Shown here: positions 35,359 to 46,400 of the stretch, piece after piece
Layout: every line of letters starts with the position of its first letter
How positions within the stretch are numbered: the stretch's first letter is position 1
From: Megamerina dolium
Taxonomy: Eukaryota; Arthropoda; Insecta; Diptera; Megamerinidae
Direction: 5' to 3'
DNA length: 64,000 nucleotides
NCBI GenBank assembly: GCA_963854835.1
Contig: OY978526.1
Span: 90,489,846-90,553,845, forward strand
The notes under the pieces: generated by a model
The model's database searches: none
Told to the model about the DNA's origin: nothing
What the model saw: only the letters and a program-made list of their open reading frames with translations
Program-made: the position numbers and the translations under genes

Positions 35359-36704
35359 AAAAACACACATTTCACTTTACAACAGTATTTCGCTTATTTT
35401 GGTTTGGCTTTCGCTCGTATTTGTGTGTGTATGAGAATATGTATATTCACATTTTTTCTTTTTCATCCACTACTTTTATATCTGTCTCCGCTGTCTTTTT
35501 CTGTTTTCTACTTCTTCAACTTCTTTTACTTATTAGCTTTCTGCTCATGGTCTTGGGCTTAGAGAAATGCTTTCATATTATCGTTTGATGTCAAGCTGGC
35601 TGGTTGGTTGGTTGGTTAGTTAGCATGCATGTTGTTGTTGTTGTTATATTTTAACGATTTTTCTTTCTTTTTAATATTCTTTTGCTTACTAACTCCATAT
35701 CTCTTCATACTGTGACTACCATAATTAAATATCACTATGCCATAGCATTTTCTTGACGACATATGAATACATATCGTACTTAGTCAATATTTCATATCTC
35801 ATTTCATTCCATTGCTCACTTTAATCCATGTTGGCACCACTCATCATTGTATGATTATCATTGTTACTACGATCACCATCATCATCATCATCATCATTAC
35901 AATTCTGGTTTTCTGGCTGGCTGGCTGGCTGGCTGGGTTATTATTGCATGAAAAGTTTCCTTCTAAGAGCTCACGCTTTAAAGAAAAAGTCTTACATTTG
36001 CACATGTGCATATGCTTCCAGCATTATGTACATGCATAACAACAGTCATGTACTTGTAAATAGAACTAGTTTTCATCACCAGTACTTGATGCTTTTATTG
36101 CATGTTCGATTTTATTCTATTAGTCGGCATCCACCAACGGATTATGATTTTATTCTCTTACATACTGAGCATAATATTTCACAATAAATGCTTCCAAATT
36201 GTATATTTTCATTAAATATATAAGAAAAGCGAAGAGTCTCCCTAAGAGAAAGCTCATACCATACAGAATAATAAACAAATTTTCATTATCGTTCTATTTT
36301 TAACGGTTATTCAAAAATTAAATTCGTTTTCCTTCAAAACCGAATTTTATTTATGGTTTTTGTGTCACAAAAATAAAAATATTTTTAAATAAAACAATGT
36401 GCTAAAGGAATTAGAAAACCAATTTCTAAAATATTATGACCATTTACAATGTAAACAGCAATGATGATGACAATTTTTAAGAAGTTCTTAACTCACCGAT
36501 TGTAAAGAACTAAGAATATGTTCTTCTCTTTCAATTTATTTCATTTGCTCAGAATTAAATAATAATTTTCTTTGCTTCGAGTACTCAAAAATTGTTCCAT
36601 TACAACCTAATAAGGAGCATACTAAAAATATTTGCATTCATTCCAATAGGAGATCAAAAGCACTAGTCTGGTATTACTCCAAAAGCAAATAAAAATGATT
36701 AATG

Positions 36705-36958
36705 AATACAGTGGTTAGTGTCCTGGCCTTCTGATCTGTATATAGTGGATTCAATCCCCGGTTTTTCTTTCGAACGGTACCCACCTTCCGGCAAGCAATT
36801 GCCACTTCTTTCGGCAATAGCAATCTGCAGTTCGAAACCGACTAAAATAAGTAGGTCACTTCTAATACTGTCCAAAATTAAACACGCACAATAGTAATGG
36901 AAGAGAAGATCGGCCAACTAGCCCTTCGGGGCTTTAAGTGCCACATATTTATTTTGTT
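36705..36958 (+). mobile_element. tRNA-derived SINE, internally deleted copy
   Basis: The start is cut inside the A box (CAGTGGTTAGTGTCCTGGCC). The B box is GGATTCAATCCCC at 36747-36759. The body shows CGAACGGTACCCACCTTCCG, GGCAAGCAATTGCCA, CTAAAATAAGTAGGTC, and ACACGCACAATAGTAATGG with the 3' end GGCTTTAAGTGCCACATA. The central AAAAAGCTTCTAAAAG part is missing, compared with 41313-41685. It is an old copy. Confidence 0.85.
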
Positions 36959-37485
36959 TTTTAGTGATTACAAAATATAAGAGCTTTAGAGCAACAGAAA
37001 GCAATCAATTGCTCCCCTTGGAGTACTCGAAGAATACTCTTTAGATGATCTCAATTTCTCTAATACTCTAGTACTCTAATTTATATAATTTTATGCTTAT
37101 AATATTGTACATAAAGGTTTCATTGATTGCATTCTAAGGATTTGTTATTAAGCCATGCCATATAGTATTCTCATGAAGGTATATCTTACCCATGTCTGTC
37201 TTTCGGAAAGCTGCATGTATGATTTCACTCTCATAGAAAGACCAATCATTTCCAGCAAAGGCTTGTTTCAGATGCAGTCTGAGAACTGTGAGTATGGTGG
37301 ATGAGGTATGATTTACCGTCGAAGCTGCAGAATCGAGTTACCAAATTTGTATGGGAATTGTTGTGTTGTGAAATAGTAAATCATTTCAGTTGCAATAAGC
37401 TTAAATTAAATTTTTAACAGAACTACCTTGCTTTTTTTGGACAGTTGAGTTATCCATTTTTAGCATATTAAAACCTCTAGCTCTC
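36959..37485. other. AT-rich spacer, nothing recognised
   Basis: No domain, terminal repeat or structured RNA was seen. Confidence 0.55.
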
Positions 37486-37489
37486 TGCA

Positions 37490-38130
37490 CGCAAACATTC
37501 CAAATCAGTAACGTAGATCTTGAAGATGTGGACTTCTTTTGCTTTTTGGGGAGTATTATATCTGCTAATGGTAGCTCAAGAGAAGACATCGAAAACTATA
37601 TAGAAAAAAACGAAGCAAGATTTCGGTGCCCTAAATGCTTTGTGGAACTCCACGATCATCACACGGTGCAAAAAAATAAAAATATTTAACTCCAACGTGA
37701 AGTCCACTCTTATGTACAGTTGCGAAACCTGGAACATTGCAGCATCTGACCTCCAAACGCTTCAGGTTTTCATCAATTCTTGTCTTCGTAAAATATTGAG
37801 AATTTTCTGGCCTGATACGATCTCAAACACTGATCTGTGGAATCGCCGTAACCAGACACCAATACGCCTGGAAATCCTGAAAAAGAATTGGGTCTGGCTC
37901 GTGTATGTTTTAAGAAGAGACCAAACCGACATACCCCGCAGCGCAATCGACTGGAACTCTCAAGGCAGCCGTCACAGAGGCAGGCCAGACCTGGAGGAGT
38001 AATTTGGAAGCTGACGTATTCAGAACCAACAAAACCTAGAGCGAAATCAAGAGGTTGTCGCATGACAGAGAGAAATGGAGGAACCTTGTTGCGGCCCTTT
38101 GCTCCTTCGCGGAGCCTTAGGACCATGTAT
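37490..38130 (+). mobile_element. RTE-like LINE, C-terminal RT fragment
   Basis: The plus strand reads VDFFCFLGSIISANGSSRED in one frame (about 37525-37590), the segment after the palm. After a frameshift, the frame 37640-38002 gives IKIFNSNVKSTLMYSCETW, LQVFINSCLRKILRIFWPDT, ISNTDLW, RLEILKKNWVWLVYVLR, and SAIDWNSQGSRHRGRPDLEE. After that, REKWRNLVAALCS-like residues end at a stop near 38120. It is the same family as 2900-3550. It has several frameshifts and lacks the catalytic palm. Confidence 0.87.
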
Positions 38131-40225
38131 ATATAAGTCGTTCAGTCATTTTCTTTGAAAGTGATGTTTTGGGGCTTACCGTACTATCGTCTGTTACACA
38201 CTTGAAAATTTAACTCAAACTCAATTCAAATCAGAGCTGAAAAAAAAACACTTCTATTTGGATTTGGTGCTATTTGTGTATTCACAACTGTCTACCTGAG
38301 TACATGCTCGTATTAAAGTAAGAGTTCTTTTTTGTTATTGTTACTACCACTATTACAGTATTATGGTGCACCAATACAATTATATTTATCATCATAATCT
38401 ATATGTTAATGTCAGAATGTGTGTGTGTGTGTATGTGTGTGCAAGTATCATCGATGCTATATAGGAGAATTTAGTTGATTTCTAACACAAATGCTGCTGC
38501 TGCTGCTTTCTTTCTGTTTTGTCTCTGTTGCTCTGTTGTTGTATCATTTATGTTTCATTTCCATCAAATGTTTCATTTCATATTCGGTCACATACAATGG
38601 GAGATACACAAACAAATATATAGTTATATTAAATTGTTGTAACTTTCTTCGTAAATGCTTTTCAAAAGAAAAAAACAACAACAACAACAAACACACACAC
38701 GCACACACACACACACTTCTTTCATCTGAGAGACAAACGATTAACATTTATTGTTATCGTTATTGTTTTTCACTAAAACTGAAACAAAGGAAAGAAGTTA
38801 AATTGAAATAAAATAAAAAAAAAAACTAAAAAAATTATCAAAATAAAATCGAATGCGAACTTCTCTTTTTGTTTTTGTGTTTTTGTGAGTTTTCTACGTT
38901 GGTTGATTTTTGTCCATTGTTGTTGTTGCAGTAATTTGTTATTAAGAAGTTTTAAATTATATAATTTACATTTTATGTTTAATGCACACTGCCATCTTGT
39001 GTTGTATGTATCCGCACGTATAAAAATATATACGAGTGTTATGCCATTAATTACATTCGTGTGGTGGAATGCCACTTTTTCGTGTGTTTTTTTTTATTAA
39101 CTTTTTTTTTTGTCAAATTCATGTTACTCTTCGTTAACTTCTTTATCATATTTTTTTTTTTTTTGGAATGAGTGTTACTTTTTTTTTTTTACTTATTTTA
39201 ATGATGATTTCTTGGTGTTTGACAATTTAAAACCACATAATTAAATACATAAGTGTATATACCTATTGAGTTGCCACAAAATGAGAGTGAAACTCTTTTT
39301 AAGCGAAAATAACAGTTATTCCAAAATATTCGATGAAAGATCAACATGATCTAAATATGATATATATATAATCCTCTTGAACACAACTTTGATGCTTTAC
39401 TTTTGAAAAACTACACGAAGGAAAATATTGGTATCATTAGCCTCATAAAAATAAATTTTTCTTAATGACCAAATAAAATTTTTTTAAATTAAACTCAAAA
39501 ATAATTTTTATTTATAAACGCAAAAAAAAAAAATATTTCTATTTAATTAAATTTATTTATTCCCGAATTAAATTTTAGAAACATTTATATATATATAGTT
39601 TTTAGCAAATGAAAAACCCAAAACATAATTTAATTCCTGAGCAAATTTTATTTCAAAAGTTTCCCAACTGCGGCGCCATCTATTTACGTATGAGCGACTT
39701 TTAAAGCCTTTCACAACATGAGGTATTATACCTCGAGGTCATCAAAATTAAATTTTACTAATGAGTCTATATGGAATTCTATTATAAACTTGATAAAACA
39801 TTCACCCAGCCGTACGAGCTGATGAAAAATTTTACAATGGTGATTGTTGATCGCATACACAAGTCCAAGACTAGTTTCATCAGTGTCAAGGCGGCAGAGA
39901 GAATATTAAAGATCAAGAGCGCAGTTATCATTCGAAGGGTTGCAGAAAGTGTTGAAAAAGAACGCCATTCTATCTCGCATTGGTCTAAAAGAAGGATTTA
40001 GATATAGCTATTGTAAATATCGGAAGTTATGTTAAAGTAGATAATCAGGTTGAACAATCAAACGATCTAGAAGCAACCAAAAGAAACTATACCCCCAAAA
40101 AGATTGTGATGATTGGAGGAATAAACACAATAGCATTTCTTGCGCGTTGTCCTTATTATTCATTGATGGATTTACATTTCCAAAGTGTCAAAATACTCGT
40201 GAAGGTACACTGTCCAGGTATTGCT
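38131..40225. other. AT-rich spacer with an unassigned small frame
   Basis: The stretch contains a CA/GT repeat pair near 38418-38437 and 38690-38716 and poly-T runs. A 76-codon frame at 39771-40001 (plus) has mixed composition (IHKSKTSFISVKAAERILKI) unlike the repeat-derived frames around it. It begins 100 bp after CGGCGCCATCTATTTACG, a word that could mark a transposon remnant. I could not assign it. Confidence 0.45.
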
Positions 40226-40227
40226 TA

Positions 40228-40405
40228 AAATTTTTATGGAATTTGACTTCATTGATTGGTCTACTGTGCAATAGTTGTATGTCGTGAGTTCGAATCCCTG
40301 TCGAGATGGATTTATGTTAATATAAAAAATTGATATTAATTCTTGAAAAAATATTCCCAAAGAGCTGTGTAATAAAGCCCAGAAAAATTGATTTCATAAT
40401 TAATG
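40228..40405 (+). mobile_element. Highly diverged SINE fragment
   Basis: A B-box-like GAGTTCGAATCCC occurs at about 40286-40298. It is followed about 60 bp later by CCCAAAGAGCTGTGTAATAA and AGCCCAGAAAAATTGAT, which parallel TCTAAAAGAGCTTTGTGACTC and GCTCAGAAAAAGTGAT in the SINE. The upstream half of the tRNA-like head is unrecognisable. Confidence 0.5.
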
Positions 40406-40527
40406 TCATTCTAACATTCAAAATGGGTCAATATAAAAGGCTACAGGGGAGGTGCCGTGCTGTGCAGCATGTTTTCTTATTGAATCATAGCATTTAAAGG
40501 GATAACATAATACTCCCCTCCGTTTAA

Positions 40528-41262
40528 TAGCGAACTAGACTTCAGACAAGGTGATTCGTTATCGTGTGACTTCTTTAACCTTATTATAGAGAAAATTATA
40601 CGTGCTGCAGATTTACGACATAATGGCAATATTTTCAACAAAAGTGTCATGGTGCTGGCGTATGCCGACGATATTGACATAATTGGTATCAACTCGCAAG
40701 AAGTCAGTGCAGCACCCTTTGAATTGGAACAAGAGTCAGGTCGTATGGGTCTTACGGTGAACGAGGGCAAGACGAAGTACCTAGGGTCTACAAACAAAGA
40801 GTCCCGGCGTCTTGGACAACACGTCACTGTTGACAATTACACTTTCGAGGTGGTGAAGGACTTCGTCTATCTTGGAACCAGCATCAACAACTGTATTGAC
40901 GTCAGCCTGGAGATCATGCGTAGGATAACTTTTGCTAACAAGTGTTACTTTGGGCTGAGTAAGCAATTGAGTAATCGAGCCCTCCTTTCATATGACGCAG
41001 AAGCCTGGACAATTTCCACCTCGGATGAGGGAATGCTTGGATCTTGGAGAGAAAAGTTCTGTGCAGGATCTTCGGACCTATTTGCATTGATGACGAATGC
41101 CGAATGAGGTACAACGATGAGCTGTATGAGCTGGTAACCTGGCGGCGTTTGGAATATCCAATTGGCGCCAACAAGCGAAGAACAGAGAATACTGGCCCCA
41201 CATTATATGTTCGGCCTAACTCGATCATCGGTTGTTATGGCCTAGTAAGAAGAAGAAGAAGA
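40528..41262 (+). mobile_element. RTE-like LINE, RT palm to C-terminus, ending in a GAA tail
   Basis: One frame, open from about 40528 to 41107, starts with ELDFRQGDSLSCDFFNLIIE (motif B) and YADDIDIIG (catalytic Asp pair). It continues with MGLTVNEGKTKYLGS, then FEVVKDFVYLGTSINN, then SLEIMRRITFANKCYFGLSK, then LLSYDAEAWTIS. A deletion has removed the usual TKL.LYKTLIRPV segment before LSYDAEAW. The next frame gives WRLEYPIGANKRRTE. The 3' end reads GGTTGTTATGGCCTAGTAAG and runs into a GAA microsatellite at about 41250-41268. The frame is unusually long for a dead copy, suggesting a relatively young insertion. The enzyme would have reverse-transcribed its own RNA and that of dependent SINEs. 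Confidence 0.9.
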
Positions 41263-41312
41263 AGAAGAATATATTGTACAAGATCCACAGGCTTTAATGT
41301 TGATAAATATTA

Positions 41313-41685
41313 TGAATGAATGAATGAATGAATATGTGGCACTTAAAGAACCGAAGGGCTCATTGGCCGAGCTTCTCTTCCATTACTGTTGTGCGTGTTG
41401 AATTTTTCGACAGTATTAGAAGGGAGCTACTTATTTTAGCCGATTCTGAACGGCAGAACCCTTGCGTCATCACTTTTTCTGAGCTTTGTCACAGAGTTCT
41501 TTTAGAAGCTTTTTCATGACAAGTTGTTACTGTCGGAAGAATTGCCAATTGCTTGCCGACAGGTGGGTACTGTTCGAATGAAAAATCTTTTCGATATTAA
41601 ATTTGTTATGCATCAGCCGGGGATTGAACCACGACCTACAGATCAGAAAGCCAATACACTAACCACTGAGCTACGGCACCCACCC
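41313..41685 (-). mobile_element. tRNA-derived SINE, full-length reference copy
   Basis: Reading from 41685 downward, the 5' end GGGTGGGTGCCGTAGCTCAG has a Pol III A box (TAGCTCAGTGG). The B box, GGTTCAATCCCC, lies at 41630-41619. The tRNA-like head is followed by a conserved body (AACAGTACCCACCTGTCGGC, AGCAATTGGCAATTC, CTGTCGGAA-type words, CATGAAAAAGCTTCTAAAAG, GCTCAGAAAAAGTGATGACG). The 3' segment reads GAGCCCTTCGGTTCTTTAAG with TGCCACATA, and the tail is TTCA repeats (41334-41313). About 370 bp in all. It lies tail-to-tail with the LINE that ends at 41262. Pol III promoter elements drive its transcription and LINE machinery in trans would move it. Confidence 0.92.
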
Positions 41686-42675
41686 TATATTTTATAGGTA
41701 TTAATAATAATTTCTTATGTACAAATACAATGACAAAATCAATTAAATACCACTTGAAGCACTTGTGTCTAGCAATATAAGTGATGATGAAATTTTAATC
41801 ATTTTCGAGTCAATTAATTCATCGGAATTCTTTTTATGTGATAAAAATCCAGGTTTAACAGTAAGTATGTTTGAACGTATCCTGCTCTCCTTTTGTGCTA
41901 GATTTACATCACAGTGTTCAAAAAACCTATATTAATATGTGTTACTGATTCCGTGTTTATTCAAAAACAAACTTTCAATAGGATTTGACATTGACAACCA
42001 CACAACTAGGAATAACTCCTTCTGGGCAAATTTAATACACTCAATATTATAGGAAGGGGAACTTGCGGCAAATGGGTTTTCGAAACCTAAAGGTGCCATA
42101 TATGCATGTGCCATACGAATCATTAGAAAATAATTTAATAGAATACTATTTATTTTAATATTTTTTCCAATGAAAATCATACATTCATCTTTATTGTTCT
42201 CATTTGAATTCTTTGTATCATTTGTAATTGTAATTTTTTTTGCTTTTCATTTTAGGTACCAACATACCTATATAATATATTGATATATTGCTCGAGCTTT
42301 TGTTTGGTAACTATTGCTCAATTCATTGCTTAATTTCTTAGCCATCATATGTATATATATGTACTTATAGATATATATTGAATATCATTCATACATTCAT
42401 ATTTATGTACTTATATATCATTATATTGCAATATGTACGCATTGTTGTTGTCTTTTTCTTTCATTTCACATTCATTAACTATTATTATTTATTTCCAAAC
42501 TCACGTATATATATATATATGTATATATGTGTGTGTGTGTGTAAAAACGAGTGTCTAATAGTGCTGGTGCTAGTGCCTGCCTGGTGCTATTACAGCTGCT
42601 TTTGCCATAGAAAACTTTCTAACGTAGAAGATTTTTTTTTCAGCATTTTTTCTTCTATGATTTTTCTTTCTTCCT

Positions 42676-42687
42676 TTATTATTATTA

Positions 42688-42724
<37 letters not shown>

Positions 42725-42741
42725 GTTATTATTATTATTAT
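42676..42741. repeat. (ATT)n microsatellite
   Basis: About twenty ATT units with a few interruptions. Confidence 0.95.
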
Positions 42742-43030
42742 ATTATCAATCATTGTTGTTGCTGTAGTTGCTGTAGCTATTGTTGTTGTTGTTGTTGTTA
42801 CTTTAAAAAACCCAATGTTATAGTTGTTTTAAATTGGAAATTGAAATATTGGCATCCGACTAGTTTTCTTCATCTTTATCTCCTTCTCTACATCATCTTT
42901 CGTATTTTATTGTTGTTTTACTTTGCTAAGTTTTCCACTAGTCATACCTTTCTTTGTATTATCTGTTGAGTTAAATCTATATAAAATGTTTTTACGCAGT
43001 TCTATGAATGTGTTTAATAGCTTAGATGGC

Positions 43031-43095
43031 AGCAACAACGGCAATAGCAGCAGCACTAGCAGCAGCACCAGCAGCAGCACCAGCAGCAGTAGCAG
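43031..43095. repeat. (AGC)n-rich region
   Basis: AGC/AAC units. The plus-strand frame gives a Ser/Asn-rich peptide that is not a gene. Confidence 0.85.
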
Positions 43096-43820
43096 AACAA
43101 CAATAATTGTGGTGATGTGATGAAGATACAGGGTGAAAGTTTTTTCGTTGTTGTTGTTATTGTGATTTAATCATAACTGATATTTAATAAAAACAAAAAT
43201 ATATATATATACAACACATACATACCTACATACTCTTTAGACGTACAATGTTAAATTGATTGTGTGCCTGATGGTATACCGCGTATTTAGTTAGTTACTT
43301 AGATGCATACAGATATGAATATGTATAGTCTAATAAGAATATTGTACATATATATGTATGTGTATTCTAATGAATGTATTCTAATATTTTAATATTCTAA
43401 TGAATGAATTCGTTTATTAGTGATTCGTTGTATATCATTTGCTAAGGAATTGTATGTTTCATTTCCGAATTATCCTAGATAACGTTCTCAAAAGATTTAC
43501 TCCTAGACGGCATTGTAAAAGTAAATTCATAGGAATTTGCAATGGCCACCTTGAAGGTTTCAATTACTCTGACAACATCTGATTAATGGAATATAGACGA
43601 TCTGGTAAAAGATTTTGAAAATATTAATGTAATTCAAGACCTTCAGAGCTTTGTAGTTACCAAAGGTGGATAGAAAAAGCACTTACATTGCTGATTTAGG
43701 TTTGGATTTCTTCTACAATCGAAAAAACTTATGCTTATGATCACACACACCAAAGTAGACCCATTGTGATGACGAAAAGAGGGCCTCCCTATCATACCTT
43801 AGAAAATTTACGATCTACGT

Positions 43821-44221
43821 GAAAAGAAATAAATATTATTCTGCTGACATTGTGCCAAATCGCTGAGGTTGTTCTCAAAGTAATTCCCCAGATATTTATT
43901 CCTCATGCGTACGAAGCAGCTCAAGAGTATTACAGATTACACCTTCTTCTACCCAACCGTTTAGCTTTGAGCCGTCGATGCAAAAGTGGCTCAATTCGTT
44001 TGCAGTGATCGGTCGGATTTACGAGAAAAGCGATAAATATTCTCTTTCTGGCATTGAGCCAAGTCCCTGAGGTTGTTCTTAAAGTAACTTCCCACATAAA
44101 TATTATTAATGCATACTAAGCAGCTCAAACCTTTTACAGACAACACCTTCTCCCACCCCAACATTTAGCTCTGAGTGGTCGATGCAAAAGTAGATTAATT
44201 TGTCAGCAGTGATCGCTCGGT
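43821..44221. repeat. Diverged ~200-bp tandem duplication with RNase-H-like motif
   Basis: Two head-to-tail copies (about 43821-44020 and 44021-44221) share GCTGAGGTTGTTCTCAAAG / CCTGAGGTTGTTCTTAAAG and GCGATCGATGCAAAAG-type blocks. On the minus strand each encodes a FCIDGSKLN / FCIDHSELN segment, like the first catalytic block (Y-T-D-G-S-K) of LINE RNase H. This suggests duplicated LINE debris. The rest of the RNase H fold was not recovered. Confidence 0.6.
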
Positions 44222-44328
44222 GTGGCATATGAGTATGGAATTTTGTGTCAAAAGCCAACTCGTAGTATGATATTGAAATTGACACTCTGTTTTAGAAACA
44301 CTCTAAGTATTGGAATTTTTGTGACTTT

Positions 44329-44685
44329 TTAAACGTTGCCATGATACAGAGAACAGCCAACCCTTGAATCCTCTAAAAAATCCTCTATAAAAGTCTTCGA
44401 GGCAATTGTTGTTCTATGAGCATATTTTGATTTCAATTGGATAGATTGCTGGTTTTGTCTCATCGGATTATTTTTCGATCTTGTCTGATCTAGATCCACT
44501 ATGTTCGGCTTGACAGGATCACCACGAGTAGGATGTGGTTCATCACCACGCATAATGGCCTTGTGTAGGCGGAAGTTCGATGTCAAAAACATTATTTTGC
44601 GCTGCACCTTGCGGTTGGGTTTCCCCTGGATTCCCTTGGATACAAAAGTATTATTGAAATATGACTGTATATATTCAATATGCAA
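44329..44685 (-). other. Unassigned 118-codon open frame
   Basis: Composition is mixed (FRLHKAIMRGDEPHPTRGD, then PVKPNIVDLDQTRSKNN) rather than repeat-derived, with a Met start and no family I recognise. There is no obvious promoter or splice context and the neighbourhood is transposon debris. It may be a remnant of another element's protein or a chance frame. The plus strand in the same place is also open for 72 codons. Confidence 0.25.
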
Positions 44686-45039
44686 CGCGCTGTTTCATTT
44701 CCAATTTTTTTTCAATTAAACTTTTTATCTAAGACAAGAGCCAAGAATACAATACCTTCCAGAAGCTCCGCCTGGTTTCGCAAATTGAAGGCGGTACTAC
44801 GTGATTAGGTTCATATTTCAAAGTAAAGCGAATGATTTCGATTTTTTGCTAAAAGAAAGAATGTTTCTTTCAGCTGTAAGCCGTTGATGTTAATAAAAAT
44901 TGTTTATGAAATTGTGCGAAAACTTTTTTTTTTAATTTCAAAAATATATTTTTATTTCATAATGTGCCTTAGGGGGTAATATCCATACTACCATAGACTA
45001 AAGTCCAACGATGAAAATGGAGACAAATCCCACGTACCC

Positions 45040-45540
45040 GATGCCAAGAATCAACGACAACTACAGATAAGCGCTTTAGTCACACATGATGGAGAAGCTC
45101 CTTTGTTTGATTTAGTTCGGAATAAATTTATTTGTTAAGAAAAAAAGAAGAAGAAAAAAAAAATTGAAATTAAAGAGCTTTTTTTCTAATTTTAATCACA
45201 TTGATGACCAAAAAAGCCCATACAAACAAACACAAGAATCAACGACAACTTAAGGCAAGCGCTTCAGTTACACATGAAGAAGAAGCTCCTATGTTTGATT
45301 TATTTCGAAATAAATTTATTTTTTAAGAAAAGAAGAAGAAGAAGAAGGAAAAATAAGAAATTAAAATTAAAGGTTATTTCTCTAATTTTAATCACATTGA
45401 CGACCAAAAAAACCCATACGAACAAACACAATGTTAATGAGAAATTGGTCTAATGGTACAAAAAAAATAAAAAAAAATTAAATTAAATAAAAAGAAGCCT
45501 CTGTGTTTAATTTAGTTTCAAATTTTGTATGTTGGTTAAG
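45040..45540. repeat. Diverged tandem repeat, about 190-210 bp unit, 2.5 copies
   Basis: Landmarks recur: GAAGCTCCTTTGTTTGATTT near 45091, GAAGCTCCTATGTTTGATTT near 45281 and a weaker GAAGCCTCTGTGTTTAATTT near 45495. AGAATCAACGACAACT occurs near 45050 and 45235, and AATTTTAATCACATTGA near 45188 and 45389. Confidence 0.8.
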
Positions 45541-45569
45541 TTTATTACTATGTGTTTGTGTATATTTGG

Positions 45570-45600
45570 GGGTGCCATAGCTCAGTAGCAGATCTCAAGA
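45570..45600 (+). mobile_element. SINE 5'-end scrap
   Basis: GGGTGCCATAGCTCAGTAGC matches the first 20 bases of the SINE A-box region with two changes. Nothing of the rest is present. Confidence 0.5.
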
Positions 45601-45849
45601 GTAGTGATTGATGTCACGAGAATTAAGGGTACTATTTTAAACATTTAAAATAACATATAACTACTTAATTTGGTGGATAAAAATGTTAGGGTTTATTATG
45701 TAAAATATTGGGCGTTAATTTAGAGGTATAAAAATAGGGGTAAAAAAAATCCCGGGATTTTTTTTCAAGGGGATAAAATGGAGAGTTGTATAAAAATTAA
45801 TTTTTAATGATTGATTTTCAAATATCTATATATTATTATTTTTCTTTTT

Positions 45850-46400
45850 TGACAAGTCCATTGGCCAAGGGGGGAATTTATTCCCCTGATCCCCTCCCCT
45901 GACTGCATCACTGACCTACATTAAATAGTGGACGACACTCTACAATTTTTGAAAAATTGTTTCTCTCAACAATTTCAATCCATTTGTCAAATTTTTTCGT
46001 CATAGTTATGATAGTTTAAAGTTTTTAAAATCTCTACGACTTTGTATGGGGACTATATTAAATAATGGGCATAGCTTTAGCATTTCTTGCAAAATTATTT
46101 ATTCCAACAATGTTAATTTACATGATAAATATTGTTGTTTCAGACAGTAGAGTACCTAGGTTAGAGTGATTCAAAATTAAATATTTATCACATCTTGTAT
46201 GGAAGCTACATTAAGAAGTGGACTTGACTTTTTAAATTTTGTTCATACTAATCTACGACTGAAACATGGTTAACGCAGGCAAGATATTTCGTAAGTTATG
46301 GACATTTTAAAGTTTAAGATAATTCCATGATTTTGTATGGAAGCTATATTAAATATTAATAATATAATTTAGGTTAAAATATTCTACTCCATATTCGTGT
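45850..46400. repeat. Diverged interspersed/tandem repeat region
   Basis: It opens with a GC-richer patch (45850-45905) shared with 27365-27455. It then contains repeated TGTATGGAAGCTATATTAAA-like words at about 46043, 46196 and 46334, plus CTACATTAAATAGTGG at 45916. These are the reverse complement of the motif found three times at 14.6-15.0 kb. Spacing between copies is about 130-150 bp. Confidence 0.65.

Larger units (their letters stand above)
29441..36699. other. Long AT-rich, microsatellite-rich spacer, no gene supported
   Basis: The stretch contains many simple repeats: poly-A at 30363-30389, (TTG)n at 31728-31760, (CTT)n at 34352-34388, (AAC)n at 35237-35272, (CA)n at 35335-35358, and (ATC)n and a CTGG run near 35876-35936. 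It also has a diverged 70-90 bp tandem duplication at 31938-32100. The frame 30464-30871 (minus, 135 aa) has a hydrophobic segment but is otherwise Asn/Ser/Thr low complexity. The other long frames here are repeat translations. An intron or UTR of a gene with exons elsewhere cannot be excluded. Confidence 0.55.
41686..43815. other. AT-rich, microsatellite-rich spacer, no gene seen
   Basis: The stretch contains (ATT)n at 42676-42741, (TTG)n at about 42778-42799 and (AGC)n at about 43031-43095. Frames translating the ATT or AGC runs are low complexity. Confidence 0.6.

Noticed and set aside
34815..35562. Overlapping 123- and 148-codon frames, one with a poly-Asn tract
   Set aside because: They are translations of AAC and CA microsatellites and differ between overlapping frames; not protein-like.
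40431..40475. A TATA-type promoter (AATATAAAAGGCTAC) before the LINE fragment
   Set aside because: No gene follows; the downstream frame is a 5'-truncated LINE that begins mid-domain, so the motif is probably chance.
42378..42767. 129-codon frame ending in poly-Leu
   Set aside because: The Leu tract is the ATT microsatellite read in frame; the rest is AT-rich noise.
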